Under the pieces are notes generated by a model. It had not been told where the DNA came from. It ran no database searches and was given only the letters and a program-made list of their open reading frames with translations. Positions 29,630 to 39,282 of a stretch of 64,000 nt of DNA are shown piece by piece. Numbering within the stretch: position 1 is the first letter of the stretch; each line of letters opens with the position of its first letter. The position numbers and the translations under genes are program-made. This DNA is from Desulfobacteraceae bacterium Eth-SRB2 (GTDB lineage: Bacteria; Desulfobacterota; Desulfobacteria; Desulfobacterales; UBA11574). Location of the stretch: contig RPGQ01000001.1 of the NCBI GenBank assembly GCA_004193595.1, positions 186,001 to 250,000 on the forward strand, in the 5' to 3' direction.

Positions 29630-30769
29630 TTATCTCCTATTTCTTTTCTTATGCCCACAGTCAGATTCAGCGGCATTTGAAACAACGGCATCTTTCTGCA
29701 ACTCCGTAATTAAACCTTCTGAAAGAAATTCTTCTGAGCGGTGTGCAACACATTTAACATAAGCACCGTGGTTCTTCCACTCATTATCACATGGACACAG
29801 ATCATTAATAGAGCAGCCTAAATAATTAACTATATCGCCAGAGGGAATGGAAAGACGCTGGTCATCAGCGTCATCGGAGTCAACCTGGTCTGCATTCGTA
29901 CTTAAGGGACAATTATCAAGCTCGTCAGGAACGCCATCGTCGTCATCATCAATATCGCAAGCGTCACCTTGTCCATCCAAATCGTAGTCGGCTTGGGCCG
30001 TGTTCGCAACGAATTGACAGTTGTCGTCTACGTCGAGAACGTCATCATTGTCGTCATCAGGGTCACAGGCATCTCCCTGACCATCCCCATCAGTGTCTGT
30101 TTGATCAGGATTCGGCGTATCAGGGCAATTGTCTGACACATTGAGCACTCCATCACCATCACTGTCCGGAGGTGTTAAGCTAAACACATACGCCGAACCT
30201 GAGTCGACGACGTTGTCATAATCACAATAAGCACCGATTATAGCAGTATCGCCATCTACCGCAACCGACCAGCCGAAAAGGTCTCCTAAAGCCCCATCGC
30301 CTGCTAGAAGTTTGGCCTGTTGCTCCCAGTTGATGCCATCGTCAGTAAACACACGAGTAAACACATACGCTGAACCCGAATCGTCGCCCTTATCATCGTC
30401 CGCCCAAGCACCGATCACAGCAGTATCGCCATCTACCGCAACCGACTCGCCGAAAAAGTCTCCTGAAGCCCCATCGGCGGCTAGAAGTTTGGCCTGTTGC
30501 TCCCAGTTGATGCCATCGTCAGTAAACACACGAGTAAACACATACGCTGAACCGGAAGAGACGCCAGCATCATCGTCCGCCCAAGCACCGATCACAGCAG
30601 TATCGCATCTACCGCAACCGACTTCGCCGGAAAGTCTCCAGCTCCCATCGCCTGCTGAAGTTTCTGGCCTGTTGCTCCCTGTAGTTGATGCCATCGCTGC
30701 AAACAATAATGAGTAAACACATACATACGCTGAACTAAGAGACGCCAGCATCATCGTCCGCCCAAGCAC
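29630..30769 (-). CDS. C-terminal part of frameshifted FG-GAP / thrombospondin type 3 surface protein
   Basis: Carries the last repeats of the FG-GAP propeller ([17 protein letters not shown] units), then four or so thrombospondin type 3 calcium-binding repeats ([42 protein letters not shown] and similar). It ends in a small Cys-containing domain ([20 protein letters not shown]...SDCGHKK) often found at the end of such proteins. The first 60 residues of this frame are out of register with the repeats; the true N-terminus is the next entry upstream. Predicted extracellular. Confidence 0.75.
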   Translation of the reverse strand: MLGRTMMLASLSSAYVCVYSLLFAAMASTTGSNRPETSAGDGSWRLSGEVGCGRCDTAVIGAWADDDAGVSSGSAYVFTRVFTDDGINWEQQAKLLAADGASGDFFGESVAVDGDTAVIGAWADDDKGDDSGSAYVFTRVFTDDGINWEQQAKLLAGDGALGDLFGWSVAVDGDTAIIGAYCDYDNVVDSGSAYVFSLTPPDSDGDGVLNVSDNCPDTPNPDQTDTDGDGQGDACDPDDDNDDVLDVDDNCQFVANTAQADYDLDGQGDACDIDDDDDGVPDELDNCPLSTNADQVDSDDADDQRLSIPSGDIVNYLGCSINDLCPCDNEWKNHGAYVKCVAHRSEEFLSEGLITELQKDAVVSNAAESDCGHKKRNRR

Positions 30770-31463
30770 CGATCACAGCAGTATCGCCATCTACCGCAAC
30801 AGACCAGCCGAAAAAGTCTGCTGAAGCCCCATCGCCTGCTAGAAGTTTGGCCTGTTGCTCCCAGTTGATGCCATCGTCAGTAAACACACGAGTAAACACA
30901 TACGCTGAACCGGAAGAGACGTAATTCTCGTCATCATAAAAAGCACCGATCACAGCAGTATCACCATCTACCGCAACCGACTCGCCGAAAAAGTCTCCTG
31001 AAGCCCCATCGGCGGCTAGAAGTTTGGCCTGTTGCGACCAGTCACCGATGGCATTGCGAGTAAACACATACGCCGAACCGGAAGAGACGCCAGCATCATC
31101 GTCCGCCCAAGCACCGATCACAGCAGTATCGCCATCTACCGCAACAGACCAGCCGAAAAAGTCTGCTGAAGCCCCATCGCCTGCTAGAAGTTTGGCCTGT
31201 TGCGACCAGTCGCCGATGGCATCGCGAGTAAACACATACGCCGAACCGGAAGAGACGCCAGCATCAACGTCCGCCCAAGCACCGATCACAGCAGTATCGC
31301 CATCTACCGCAACCGAGTAACCGAAAAGGTCTCCTGAAGCCCCATCGGCGGCTACGAGTTTCGCCACCTGAGTAGCCGTCAGAGCCCAAGCCGATGAAGC
31401 GCACAGCAACAGAACCATTACAAAAACAATTGAACCTATCTTCTTAATAAATGTTGAATTCAT
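30735..31463 (-). CDS. N-terminal part of frameshifted FG-GAP surface protein
   Basis: Signal peptide (residues 1-27, ending SSAWA), then FG-GAP repeats of 56-59 residues ([20 protein letters not shown] and variants). Counting through both pieces there are seven repeats, the number expected for one integrin-like seven-bladed propeller. The frame breaks near 30735-30760 in the fifth repeat, where the DNA copy carries many small indels compared with its near-identical neighbours. A strong ribosome-binding site (AAGGAGGGG) precedes ATG 31463. Either a pseudogene or a sequence error. Confidence 0.75.
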   Translation of the reverse strand: MNSTFIKKIGSIVFVMVLLLCASSAWALTATQVAKLVAADGASGDLFGYSVAVDGDTAVIGAWADVDAGVSSGSAYVFTRDAIGDWSQQAKLLAGDGASADFFGWSVAVDGDTAVIGAWADDDAGVSSGSAYVFTRNAIGDWSQQAKLLAADGASGDFFGESVAVDGDTAVIGAFYDDENYVSSGSAYVFTRVFTDDGINWEQQAKLLAGDGASADFFGWSVAVDGDTAVIGAWADDDAGVS

Positions 31464-31474
31464 ATTTCCCCTCC

Positions 31475-31684
31475 TTATTGCAACATTTGGTAGCTAAAGG
31501 TGACTCCAGCATCGTCCTCGACGGCGTTGCCAAGTTTGAAGGTTGCACCTGCATCAGTTTTAACCACCACGGTATTGCTCGCTTCCAATGGCTGGTCGAT
31601 GACTTCTGCCGAGAAGCTAAGTCCTGCAACATCTGCTACTGTGACGCTGTCGCAACTCACGTTACTCATAATAGCCAGAGTCAC
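31475..31684 (-). CDS. small protein of unknown function upstream of the FG-GAP gene
   Basis: 69 aa from GTG 31684, chosen because GGGAGGTG lies just upstream. VTVADVAGLSFSAEVIDQPL and TDAGATFKLGNAVEDDAGVT give a beta-rich, acidic sequence without signal peptide or known motif. It ends 11 bp before the FG-GAP start, so the two are probably cotranscribed behind the riboswitch-like leader. It could also be the remnant of a longer gene. Confidence 0.45.
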   Translation of the reverse strand: MTLAIMSNVSCDSVTVADVAGLSFSAEVIDQPLEASNTVVVKTDAGATFKLGNAVEDDAGVTFSYQMLQ

Positions 31685-31749
31685 ACCTTCACCTCCCGTT
31701 ATCACGACGGCGTGCGGGATACGATCTGCATGATAGCCAATTCGCAAAA

Positions 31750-31858
31750 GCTACCCTTATATGGCAGCTCGACAATCTTTTAGATCGCCGTTTATAATTC
31801 CGTTAAGACCCGTGGCTTTCCGTCACCCAATTTCTCGGGTTTTGATTTTTTCATGGAC
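31750..31858 (-). promoter_or_regulatory. candidate cyclic-di-GMP-I (GEMM) riboswitch
   Basis: On the minus strand: CAAAACCCGAGAAATTGGGT then GACGGAAAGCCACGGGTCTT, later CGAGCTGCC. This follows the class I c-di-GMP aptamer layout: AAACC, a hairpin closed by a GAAA tetraloop, GACGCAAAGCC (here one C-to-G change), a second hairpin, and the terminal AGCYGRGUUGCC-like segment. The 5' GGGCAAACC element is diverged (ATCAAAACC). It sits about 70 bp before the small protein and FG-GAP adhesin genes, a usual target type. Confidence 0.6.
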
Positions 31859-32107
31859 GGTAAAAACAATTATTAACTTGCTTTTGTATGCAAAAAACAT
31901 GCAAGGTTTAAGAATCAATTTTGACAAATATTTATTATGTACTACTATTTCAAAAAGTTAGCTTATATTAGTTCAACAAGTTAGAATATATTAGAAAGTT
32001 ACACTCCAATAGTCTTTGACAATATTTGACAGTAAGTTTGCTCTTTTTTGCTAGTTTCAAACCATCTTGGGAAATATCAGGGGAAAGAAAAACAAAAAAG
32101 TCTCAAA

Positions 32108-32256
32108 GGACCCTGTAGTATTTTGAGGATTAACCCGCCAAAGCTCGATGGCGGGTTAAAATTTGAGCCTGTCGAAGCTTGGCGAAGATCCCGATTATCG
32201 GGGACGCCGGAATTGGGCAAAAGGGGGCGTTTTGCAAAGGTCTCAGTGGGGTTCTT
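32108..32256. repeat. dispersed repeat block
   Basis: GTAGTATTTTGAGGATTAAC, the hairpin CCCGCCAAAGCTCGATGGCGGG, TTTGAGCCTGTCGAAGCTTGG and AAGGTCTCA match 6842-6949 and in part 9281-9340. The gap 31859-32389 contains no gene otherwise; 31880-32050 is AT-rich with TTAGAATATATTAGAAAGTTA-like stretches. Confidence 0.6.
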
Positions 32257-32389
32257 GGGGATTAACCCATCCCTCCCTTCCGGCTCCCCTTTCGCAGAGA
32301 GGAGTCATCCAGGGGCGCTAACCCTGAATACAACCGCCTTAAATCTCGACAGCAGAGGTTCGCCGGGGGGAAGGAGCTATGGGTTATTA

Positions 32390-32839
32390 TTAATCTTGAT
32401 CAAACACCTTGCTGGGATAGCGGATCAGTTCCTGTATCTTGGCATCACGTATTTTTTTATCATGGGTGGACTTCTTTCCAAATGCCGCCGCCATTTTTTG
32501 TAAAAGATCTTCAAATTTAATCGGCTTCAGACAATAATCAAAGGCACCCAGCTTCATCCCCTCGATACTTGTCTCCACTGAAGCGTGTCCCGTAAGAAGA
32601 ATAACTTCGACCAAGGGCTGAATCTTCTTGATCTCCCGCAAGGCTTCTATACCGTCCATACCCCCCGGCATTTTTATGTCGAGAATAATTACATCAAATA
32701 ATTGTTCTTTTAAAAGAGTAAGGGCTTCTTCTCCGCTGGTAACACCGGTTGCAAACAATTTCCTTTTTTTCAGTCGATTTACAATTGTTTCTAAAAAATC
32801 AACTTCATCATCAACGACCAGTATTCTGAACATATCCAT
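32390..32839 (-). CDS. single-domain response regulator
   Basis: 149 aa receiver of CheY type. Acid pair LVVDDE (residues 7-12), phospho-acceptor in VIILDIKMPG, Thr in LTGHA and Lys in CLKPIKF. An extra Gly splits the usual KMPGMDGIE into KMPGGMDGIE. A helical tail (KKIRDAKIQELIRYPSK) follows with no output domain. Starts 13 bp after the kinase gene on the same strand; last gene of the DASS-kinase-receiver operon. Confidence 0.88.
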   Translation of the reverse strand: MDMFRILVVDDEVDFLETIVNRLKKRKLFATGVTSGEEALTLLKEQLFDVIILDIKMPGGMDGIEALREIKKIQPLVEVILLTGHASVETSIEGMKLGAFDYCLKPIKFEDLLQKMAAAFGKKSTHDKKIRDAKIQELIRYPSKVFDQD

Positions 32840-32852
32840 TTGAATCTCCTTA

Positions 32853-34526
32853 TTATTTTTTATCCGGAATTTTAATCGGAAGCTTTATGCTAAAAACAGC
32901 CCCTTCTGATAGTTTGCTTTCCGCTTTTATGATACCGCCTAGTTTTTTAATAATATTATAGCTCACCGACAAACCCAGACCGGTCCCTTTGCCGGTCTCT
33001 TTTGTTGTGAAAAAGGGATCAAAGACCTTTTTCAGATGTTCTTCATCGATACCCGGACCGTTATCTTTTATAGCGACTACAATTTGGGAATCCTTTTTCC
33101 GCGTTTTGACTTCAATCAATCCATCCTTTTCCACAGCATCAATGGCATTGTTTATCAAGTTCAAAAATACCTGCTGAAGCTGAGATTGATCACTTGCGAT
33201 AATCGGTAGTTCAGACTGGAAATCTTTGCTTATTTTGATGTTGCTTGTCTGTGCATGACTTTGCAAAAGTTCTAGGGTCTGATTTAACACATTATTAATA
33301 TCAACATCATCTAAACGATGCTCCATCCTTCTGGCAAATCCGAGCATATTATGGGTTATTTTGCGAGCCCTTTCCACGTGTTCCTCAATTTTATCCACGG
33401 ATTGTTCATACTCTTTAAAATTTTCACTCTCCTGAAATTTCTCTTCGTCCAGCAAATCCCGCATCCATCCTGCTTTTTCACCGATTATCGCAAGGGGATT
33501 GTTAATCTCATGGGCAATTCCGGTGGCCATTTTTCCCAGGGCAGCCATTTTATCAGACTGAATCAGTTGATCATTAAGTTCGCTAATCCCCTTGTCAACT
33601 TCTTCCAAGTGATTGAAGATCATACGCATTGCAAAAAATGTGGTCATAATTATTGCCAGACAGCCAAATACAATAATTATGATTTCCGTATTTCTGGTTG
33701 TCAATAACCCGCCTTTCTCATCTCCGACGTCCTGGGTGATCACCAAGAGCCACTCATTATTTTTCAACCAGGTCCCGGCAACATGTTTTGCTTTGCCGTT
33801 AGCCTTAATTTTTTCGGCAACCGTAGTACCTTGACCAAAAAGCGTTAAGGGAATATTTGATTTGCCTAATATCTTGCCGGAAAAACGAGGAGCTGTCTGA
33901 TAAATCCCGTTTTTATTGATGATATAAGCATCACCTGACATTCCTGTCTGGGCGGTCCTGACAAGTTGGTTAAAAATGTCCGAATCCACGGTTGCCCTCA
34001 AAATCCAGCCCCGGCCATTGCTGTATCCGCGCACAGCAATAACAAAATGCGGCAATTGCCGGTATCCCATGTAAACATTACTGATATATTTGCCCTTGGT
34101 CATAACCTCATTAAACCAGGCCTGTTGAAAATATTTTAATCCTTTTAAATTATAAGGCCCGGAATATGCCAGGTGTTGACCGGCGCTGTCGATAACTCCC
34201 AGGTCAATCAGGCCGTCCGTACGCCGGCTGATCACTTTAAACATTCGGGCAAGATTCTCCTGTTGTTTTAAGTCATCAAAAGAACGGGTGTCCACAATGG
34301 TGGCAAGGATGGCGGTTCGTTCCCTTAAGAAAACTTCCACCGCATCAGACAAGGATCTTGTCCGGTATTTTATCTGATCTTCAATCTTTTCTTCATATGT
34401 TTTGGCAAACCGATAATATATTGTCTCTCCAAGAAAGATCAAAGGGAAAATGGCAACACACAGGATGATCGTCGTGATCTTTCTTTTAAGATTTTTGTAT
34501 ATGAATTTTCTTTGATAAAATGCCAT
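32853..34526 (-). CDS. dCache sensor histidine kinase
   Basis: 557 aa. Membrane segment near 15-35, an extracytoplasmic double-Cache domain (about 40-275; FVDLGVI-like core [20 protein letters not shown] and [11 protein letters not shown]), a second membrane segment near 280-300, HisKA with the phospho-His in [16 protein letters not shown], and HATPase with [21 protein letters not shown] and GTGLGLSV. Cache domains bind small ligands such as organic acids. It sits between a DASS transporter and a receiver, suggesting it senses the transporter's substrate. Confidence 0.9.
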   Translation of the reverse strand: MAFYQRKFIYKNLKRKITTIILCVAIFPLIFLGETIYYRFAKTYEEKIEDQIKYRTRSLSDAVEVFLRERTAILATIVDTRSFDDLKQQENLARMFKVISRRTDGLIDLGVIDSAGQHLAYSGPYNLKGLKYFQQAWFNEVMTKGKYISNVYMGYRQLPHFVIAVRGYSNGRGWILRATVDSDIFNQLVRTAQTGMSGDAYIINKNGIYQTAPRFSGKILGKSNIPLTLFGQGTTVAEKIKANGKAKHVAGTWLKNNEWLLVITQDVGDEKGGLLTTRNTEIIIIVFGCLAIIMTTFFAMRMIFNHLEEVDKGISELNDQLIQSDKMAALGKMATGIAHEINNPLAIIGEKAGWMRDLLDEEKFQESENFKEYEQSVDKIEEHVERARKITHNMLGFARRMEHRLDDVDINNVLNQTLELLQSHAQTSNIKISKDFQSELPIIASDQSQLQQVFLNLINNAIDAVEKDGLIEVKTRKKDSQIVVAIKDNGPGIDEEHLKKVFDPFFTTKETGKGTGLGLSVSYNIIKKLGGIIKAESKLSEGAVFSIKLPIKIPDKK

Positions 34527-34590
34527 TGGAAAATCTTTATATCTTCCTTTTTAAAAAGTGGAATGATCTGATTGCGGAGCTAACTTGATT

Positions 34591-36222
34591 CTACCAGGAT
34601 AAAAATTTCCAGTACCCAAATACTGCCCAACCCCAAAACACAAGCCAGGCCAGAATAGTTACCGGAAGTCCGTATTTAACAAAATCCATTACTTCCAACA
34701 ACCGTTCACCGGTTTCAAAATCCCGGCTCATGCCGAAGGCAATGGCATTGTTGGGGGTTCCCACCACCAAAAAATTCGCAAACGAGGAGGAAAAAGCGGT
34801 GGCCAGTCCCACTTTCCAAACATTAACATTGGCAAGTGTTGCCATGGGAAGAACAATCGGCCCCAGAGCGGCAACCGTAGCACCGTCACTCATAAAATTG
34901 GTCATGGTTCCGGTCAGCAGGCTGACCCCTATGACCAGGCCTTCACCTTTGGTCATAAAATCCGGCAGGAGATTGACAAAGGTAGATGCCAGCCAGAGGG
35001 CGCCTCCGGTAAATTTCAAGCCGACTCCCATAGCACAAGCGGCGGCATACAACCCCACCACGTCAAAAGCCACGCCCGCCTGGATGTCATCCCAGGAAAC
35101 AATGCGGAATACAAACATTGCCATTACCGCGTAAAGAGTGGGGCCGCCAAGACCGGCAATTTTACTCAACGTAATCCATCCAGTGATTAAAAGGATCAAG
35201 ATGATAGCCATTATGGCTTCTTGACCTCCGAATTTAGGCATATTCGCCACTTCATCCTTTACGACTTGGCTGGGATTTACATCCATGACCTTGAATTTGG
35301 GCTTAAAAAAAATATACATGTAAGCTCCGATGACCACCGCCATGAACGGAACAAACGGCAGGCCATATTTCATCCACTGCAAAAAAGAAATCGGCATCCC
35401 ATATTCCATGAAATAGCCGACCATAATGGCGTTGCGTCCCCCCGCTGCCGGAGAACCCGGGCCTCCTTGATTGGCTGCAAAACAGACCCCAAGAAAAAGG
35501 AAAATGGCCAGGGCCCGGTCTTTTTTAACGCCGTGCATTTTGCAGGTAACCTTATACACTCCCATAAGTGCGGGAATCAGTAGGGCCACCAGGGCATGTT
35601 CGGATAAGAATCCGGCGCAAAGAGCCAGCATAGGAAGAAAGATGAAGGCAAAAGATTTAGCGCTTTTAATCCGGCTCAGAAGAATCAGGCCGATCCGTTT
35701 ATCAAGGCCGGTTTTGGCAACGCCAACCGCTACCGCCAGGATGCCGAAAATGAAAAACACGGCATCTTTCATATATGCCCTGGAAATTTCGTTAATCGGC
35801 AGGATAGCAAAAAAATAAATCAAGACTCCCACCATAATGTCAGTGGCCCCCAGAGGCAGGGCTTCAGTGCCCCATAAAAAGGCGGCTAAAAATAATATGG
35901 CAATCATAATTTTAGCGTTCCGGGCAACCTGGTTATCATCCATCAGGGGTTTTTCCCCTTTTATTGTTTTGCCCTGGAGGGATGCCTTAAAGGCTGTTGG
36001 CCGTAACTTGTTGTTAACCGTTTCAACAATGGTTGAACACTCCTTTGCCAGCTCATACCCGGGAGGGCTGACTTTTGTCACCATGTCAATCATACTCCGG
36101 GGTGACGGCATAACAACCATAACAATAAAAACCATGGCTGCGGCAATAAACAAAATCGGCTTATAGCCCGGCTTATTCTTCCAGAAGGCGGACCGGCCGT
36201 CGGTACTCATTGTCTGTTTCAC
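34591..36222 (-). CDS. DASS-family (SLC13) anion:sodium symporter
   Basis: 543 aa with 12 or so hydrophobic segments and a large loop after the first (residues 42-100). The family's paired substrate/sodium motifs appear as TNFMSDGATVAALGPIVLPM and VGTPNNAIAFGM in the second half and FAANQGGPGSPAAGGRNAIM in the first. DASS proteins carry sulfate or di-/tricarboxylates. The start is GTG 36222, placed after GAGGAG; ATG 36210 is an alternative. First gene of a sigma-54-controlled operon with the kinase and receiver below. Confidence 0.87.
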   Translation of the reverse strand: MKQTMSTDGRSAFWKNKPGYKPILFIAAAMVFIVMVVMPSPRSMIDMVTKVSPPGYELAKECSTIVETVNNKLRPTAFKASLQGKTIKGEKPLMDDNQVARNAKIMIAILFLAAFLWGTEALPLGATDIMVGVLIYFFAILPINEISRAYMKDAVFFIFGILAVAVGVAKTGLDKRIGLILLSRIKSAKSFAFIFLPMLALCAGFLSEHALVALLIPALMGVYKVTCKMHGVKKDRALAIFLFLGVCFAANQGGPGSPAAGGRNAIMVGYFMEYGMPISFLQWMKYGLPFVPFMAVVIGAYMYIFFKPKFKVMDVNPSQVVKDEVANMPKFGGQEAIMAIILILLITGWITLSKIAGLGGPTLYAVMAMFVFRIVSWDDIQAGVAFDVVGLYAAACAMGVGLKFTGGALWLASTFVNLLPDFMTKGEGLVIGVSLLTGTMTNFMSDGATVAALGPIVLPMATLANVNVWKVGLATAFSSSFANFLVVGTPNNAIAFGMSRDFETGERLLEVMDFVKYGLPVTILAWLVFWGWAVFGYWKFLSW

Positions 36223-36458
36223 ACATTCTCCTCACACGAAATTAAGGGCTTCGCGGCAGCGTTCAAGCCTCAAAAAATGTCCTATATTTTCATTAAGTTG
36301 TAGAAATTCCGAGACGTTAGTTCGCAACTTGATAGTATAGGAATTTCCTTTTTTAGAGCGGCGAAGCCGCGTTAAATAGAATCGCGAAGCGATTGTATAA
36401 TTTGTTGAAAAATGATTTTGTTCCATAATCTCTTCATACAAGGTTTGTGTTTAATAAT
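36223..36458. other. long leader of the DASS operon
   Basis: About 225 bp between the predicted sigma-54 start site and the GTG. It contains AGCGGCGAAGCCGCG and ATCGCGAAGCGAT, short palindromes of the dispersed-repeat type (compare 45902-45915), and AAGTTGTAGAAATTCCGAGACGTTAG, related to 11142-11166. A small open frame (36232-36441) exists but looks like repeat DNA. Confidence 0.5.
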
Positions 36459-36474
36459 AGCAATCTTTATGCCA
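36459..36474 (-). promoter_or_regulatory. sigma-54 promoter of the DASS operon
   Basis: Minus strand TGGCATAAAGATTGCT: GG and GC elements with the required spacing (TGGCAY-N5-TTGCW). Shares its layout with four other promoters in the window. Confidence 0.78.
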
Positions 36475-36578
36475 GATAAAGCAATAAACAAACATGGATA
36501 ACCATCTAAATTAACTGATATTTAATTGACTGAGAGAAATTTTAACGGTGGAATGTGCGGATGTATATGTCAGGATTA

Positions 36579-36593
36579 TTTACACAGTGTAAA
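36579..36593. promoter_or_regulatory. upstream dyad TTTACA-CAG-TGTAAA
   Basis: Perfect dyad centred at 36586, 112 bp above the -24 end of the DASS promoter. TGTCAGGATTA abuts it on the plus strand. Candidate activator site. Confidence 0.7.
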
Positions 36594-36641
36594 AAAAAGA
36601 AAATGGGTTCGCCATGCTTGGCTGGAAAGCGGAAAAAGGTT

Positions 36642-37088
36642 TTATGAGTCCTGAATAATTTCACTCGGCGATTTCATTATCTTCCGCATCCTGGCCACAC
36701 GAATTTTTTCTTCCAGATCCTTCCTTTTTTCAAAGGCTTGTTCTGCTTTCTGTATGATTTCATTGATGTCAGCGGGTTTCGTTAAATAATCGATAGCCCC
36801 CGATTTTAAACCGTCTACTGCGGATTCCATGGTCGCGTGTCCTGTGAGCATGATAACCTCGGTCAATGGAAATCGCTTTTTAATTTCCTTTAAGGTAGCA
36901 ATACCATCCATACCCGGCATTTTGACATCCAGAATAACCACATGGATGTTTTGAACTCTGATTTTTTCCAGGGCCTCTGCCCCGCTTGAGGCGGTCACAA
37001 CATCATAACCTTTTTTTTCAAGCAATTTTTTCGCGGTAGACAAAAACCTTTCCTCATCATCTACCAACATCATTTTCATTTTTTTCAT
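36642..37088 (-). CDS. single-domain response regulator
   Basis: 148 aa. LVDDEERF, phospho-acceptor VILDVKMPGMDGIATL, LTGHATMES and YLTKPADI give a complete receiver. The tail EEKIRVARMRKIMKSPSEII resembles those of other receivers in this block and has no output domain. Lies 228 bp behind the kinase gene; a MITE occupies that gap. Likely the partner of the 37317-39005 kinase. Confidence 0.88.
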   Translation of the reverse strand: MKKMKMMLVDDEERFLSTAKKLLEKKGYDVVTASSGAEALEKIRVQNIHVVILDVKMPGMDGIATLKEIKKRFPLTEVIMLTGHATMESAVDGLKSGAIDYLTKPADINEIIQKAEQAFEKRKDLEEKIRVARMRKIMKSPSEIIQDS

Positions 37089-37112
37089 AATGGGCTCCCC
37101 GTAACCTAGTTA

Positions 37113-37255
37113 GTATCCATCCATAAACGGCATCTTTCGGCCCCCGGCGGCGTTCTCGCTCGTTTTCAATTCTCGAAATAGCGCGCTATGCCTGCGGTTG
37201 AAAACTCGCTCGGGCCTTGCCGGAAACCAAAATCTACCATTTATGGATGGACACC
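37113..37255. mobile_element. 143-bp MITE-like element
   Basis: Ends GTATCCATCCATAAACGG and, inverted, GTGTCCATCCATAAATGG; inner arms GGCGTTCTCGCTCG and CGAGCGAGTTTTC also pair. One end sequence recurs alone at 6574-6590. Inserted between a kinase gene and its receiver gene. Confidence 0.65.
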
Positions 37256-37316
37256 AGTTAAATGATCAAACGGTTAATGGTTTGATTATATAATTATCAC
37301 CATCAAAGATGGTAAG

Positions 37317-39005
37317 TTAAACCGAGGCTGGCAGCAGTATGGTAAAGGTCGTTCCCACACCGACTTCACTGCTGACATCCATGGTTCCAAGCATGCTGCC
37401 GATAATTCCATAGCACACCGAAAGACCCAACCCGGCGCCTTTTCCAACCGGTTTAGTGGTGAAAAACGGGGTAAAAATTTTATTTAAATTTTCAGGACTG
37501 ATCCCGCAGCCATTGTCCTTAACCAATATTTCGACCGTGTTGTTTTCTCCCGGTCCGGCTTTGATCATCATTTTACCCCCTGACGTTCCATGTGTTTCAA
37601 GAATTGCATCCATTGCATTGTTAAACAAATTCAGGATAACCTGCTGCAATTGAGTGGGATCTCCATGAACCGGATAAGTATTTTCCGCGATATCCTGCTC
37701 AATTGAAATTCCGTGTACAATAGCCTTTTGAGCCACCATATCGACGATTTCCGGAATAAAATTTTGAAGGTCTAAATCTTGAGGTTTGGGCTCGTCCTGT
37801 CTGCCAAATTTTAAAATCGCCCGGGTAATCTCGCCACAACGGAAAATCTGAAGTTTGATCTGATCCATGGAATCCTCAATTTCTGCCAAAGACTCGGATT
37901 CCTTTATCTGGCCTTTTTCTTTCATTTCCATCAGGAGCATCTCGACCAGAGAATGCTCGCCTTTCACGATCTGAAGAGGGTTGTTAATCTCATGGGCAAA
38001 ACCGGCCGACATTTCACCCAGTTCCACAAGTCGACTCATTCCGATGAGCTGCTGGTTCAAGCGGTCCTTTTCAATATCCATTTTTTCCATGCGCCCGACA
38101 ATACGATTCGTGAGGTAAAATGCAACCACAAAGATCGCCGACCCGCCAACACCCATGATGAGAATAATCAGATAAGCTGCAGAAGTAAGTGCTTTGAATG
38201 CATCTGCTTTTTCCTGTCTGACCACCAGCAGCCACTTTTTATTCTGCAGCCAGGTGGTTGTGCACAGACATTTTTCTCCTTTTACATCCTTATTAATGAT
38301 GGTTTCAATATGGGTATTAGATAATGGATAATTGATGTTGTCCGGGCATTTATCCATCAATTTCCCGCCCGAGCGCGGTTCTGTCTGAAATAGGCCGTTG
38401 GCATTAAGGATATAGGCCTCTCCTGTTTTGCCAATGCGGATATTTTTTACGATATTATTAAATGTAACCGTATCTATGGTTGCGCGAATCACCCACTTTT
38501 TGCCCATCTTCTCTTGGGTAACGGCAATAACAAAATGGGGTATCTGCCGGTAACCTAAAAAAATATCGCTAATGTAATACCCATGTTTCATTACTACCTT
38601 GAACCAGTTTGCATCTTTATAAACCCTTGCCCTTAAATCGAAGGGTCCGTGATAGGCAACATGCACTCCGGCCTGGTTAAAGACTCCCAGATCAACAAAG
38701 GCGTGGGATTCTCTTTGTAAGTGATCAAACACGGTGTCAAGCTTTTCTGATTGACTGAGATCTTCGTATGTATAGGAATTAACAATAAAATTTAAATCGT
38801 GCTTCCGTTCCTTGAGAAAGGCCTCGATCATTTGCCGGTGGTCCTGGACAATCCTTTTCATGCTTGCAGTCGTACTGTTTTCTAATGACGTTTTGAAACA
38901 ATAATAGCCGATGCCCACTGCCAGCATGAACGGAATTAAAGGAACCAGGAGCATACTGTAAAAAATGACTCTCCTTAGTGTTGAAAAATGATCCGGCATC
39001 ATCAT
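37317..39005 (-). CDS. dCache sensor histidine kinase
   Basis: 562 aa, paralogous to the kinases at 32853 and 53547. Membrane segment 10-32, double-Cache domain about 40-280 (FVDLGVFNQAGVHVAYHGPF, GYRQIPHFVIAV), second membrane segment about 285-305, HisKA with [19 protein letters not shown], and HATPase with DNGCGISPENLNKIFTPFFTT. It ends right after the ATP lid. GGGAGGGG precedes the ATG at 39005, and a sigma-54 promoter lies 60 bp upstream. Divergent from the antiporter genes. Confidence 0.9.
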   Translation of the reverse strand: MMMPDHFSTLRRVIFYSMLLVPLIPFMLAVGIGYYCFKTSLENSTTASMKRIVQDHRQMIEAFLKERKHDLNFIVNSYTYEDLSQSEKLDTVFDHLQRESHAFVDLGVFNQAGVHVAYHGPFDLRARVYKDANWFKVVMKHGYYISDIFLGYRQIPHFVIAVTQEKMGKKWVIRATIDTVTFNNIVKNIRIGKTGEAYILNANGLFQTEPRSGGKLMDKCPDNINYPLSNTHIETIINKDVKGEKCLCTTTWLQNKKWLLVVRQEKADAFKALTSAAYLIILIMGVGGSAIFVVAFYLTNRIVGRMEKMDIEKDRLNQQLIGMSRLVELGEMSAGFAHEINNPLQIVKGEHSLVEMLLMEMKEKGQIKESESLAEIEDSMDQIKLQIFRCGEITRAILKFGRQDEPKPQDLDLQNFIPEIVDMVAQKAIVHGISIEQDIAENTYPVHGDPTQLQQVILNLFNNAMDAILETHGTSGGKMMIKAGPGENNTVEILVKDNGCGISPENLNKIFTPFFTTKPVGKGAGLGLSVCYGIIGSMLGTMDVSSEVGVGTTFTILLPASV

Positions 39006-39064
39006 CCCCTCCCGGAACGCATGCCTTTAGATTATTTTACATAGAGCAATCTGCATGTAAATAG

Positions 39065-39080
39065 TGCAATCGGCATGCCA
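39065..39080 (-). promoter_or_regulatory. sigma-54 promoter of the kinase-receiver operon
   Basis: Minus strand TGGCATGCCGATTGCA, a full match to TGGCAY-N5-TTGCW. Predicts a leader of about 48 nt. Confidence 0.82.
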
Positions 39081-39186
39081 AAAATAGCAACAAAGGAAAA
39101 TACAGTTAATATTTTAGTATAATTGTATTTATATAATTAAGAAAATTTTTTAAGATAAGATTTGGCCGGCGGGTTTGTCAGGATTA

Positions 39187-39201
39187 TTTACACATTGTAA
39201 A
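39187..39201. promoter_or_regulatory. upstream dyad TTTACA-CAT-TGTAAA
   Basis: Perfect dyad centred at 39194, 114 bp above the -24 end. TGTCAGGATTA abuts it on the plus strand. Because it lies in a divergent gap, it could also influence the antiporter genes, although no sigma-54 promoter faces them. Confidence 0.72.
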
Positions 39202-39282
39202 AAAATGAAAAAAAGATAAGAATAAAGTAGATATAACATTTTAGCCCGTAACTTCTCAATAAATTATGGATAACATCTCGTA

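Noticed and set aside
30312..31320. Plus-strand open frames across the FG-GAP gene
   Set aside because: They are translations of the antisense of the repeats and repeat with the same period; the minus-strand reading has a signal peptide and known domains.
29881..31380. Regular repeats that could suggest a CRISPR array
   Set aside because: Period is 168-177 bp and the units are in-frame protein repeats; no short repeats with unique spacers were found anywhere in the window.
32048..32503. 151-codon plus-strand frame
   Set aside because: Half of it is the dispersed repeat and the other half is antisense to a receiver gene.
36232..36441. 69-codon open frame in the DASS operon leader
   Set aside because: Its sequence is made of dispersed palindromic repeats, it starts too close to the predicted transcription start for a ribosome-binding site, and it resembles no protein.
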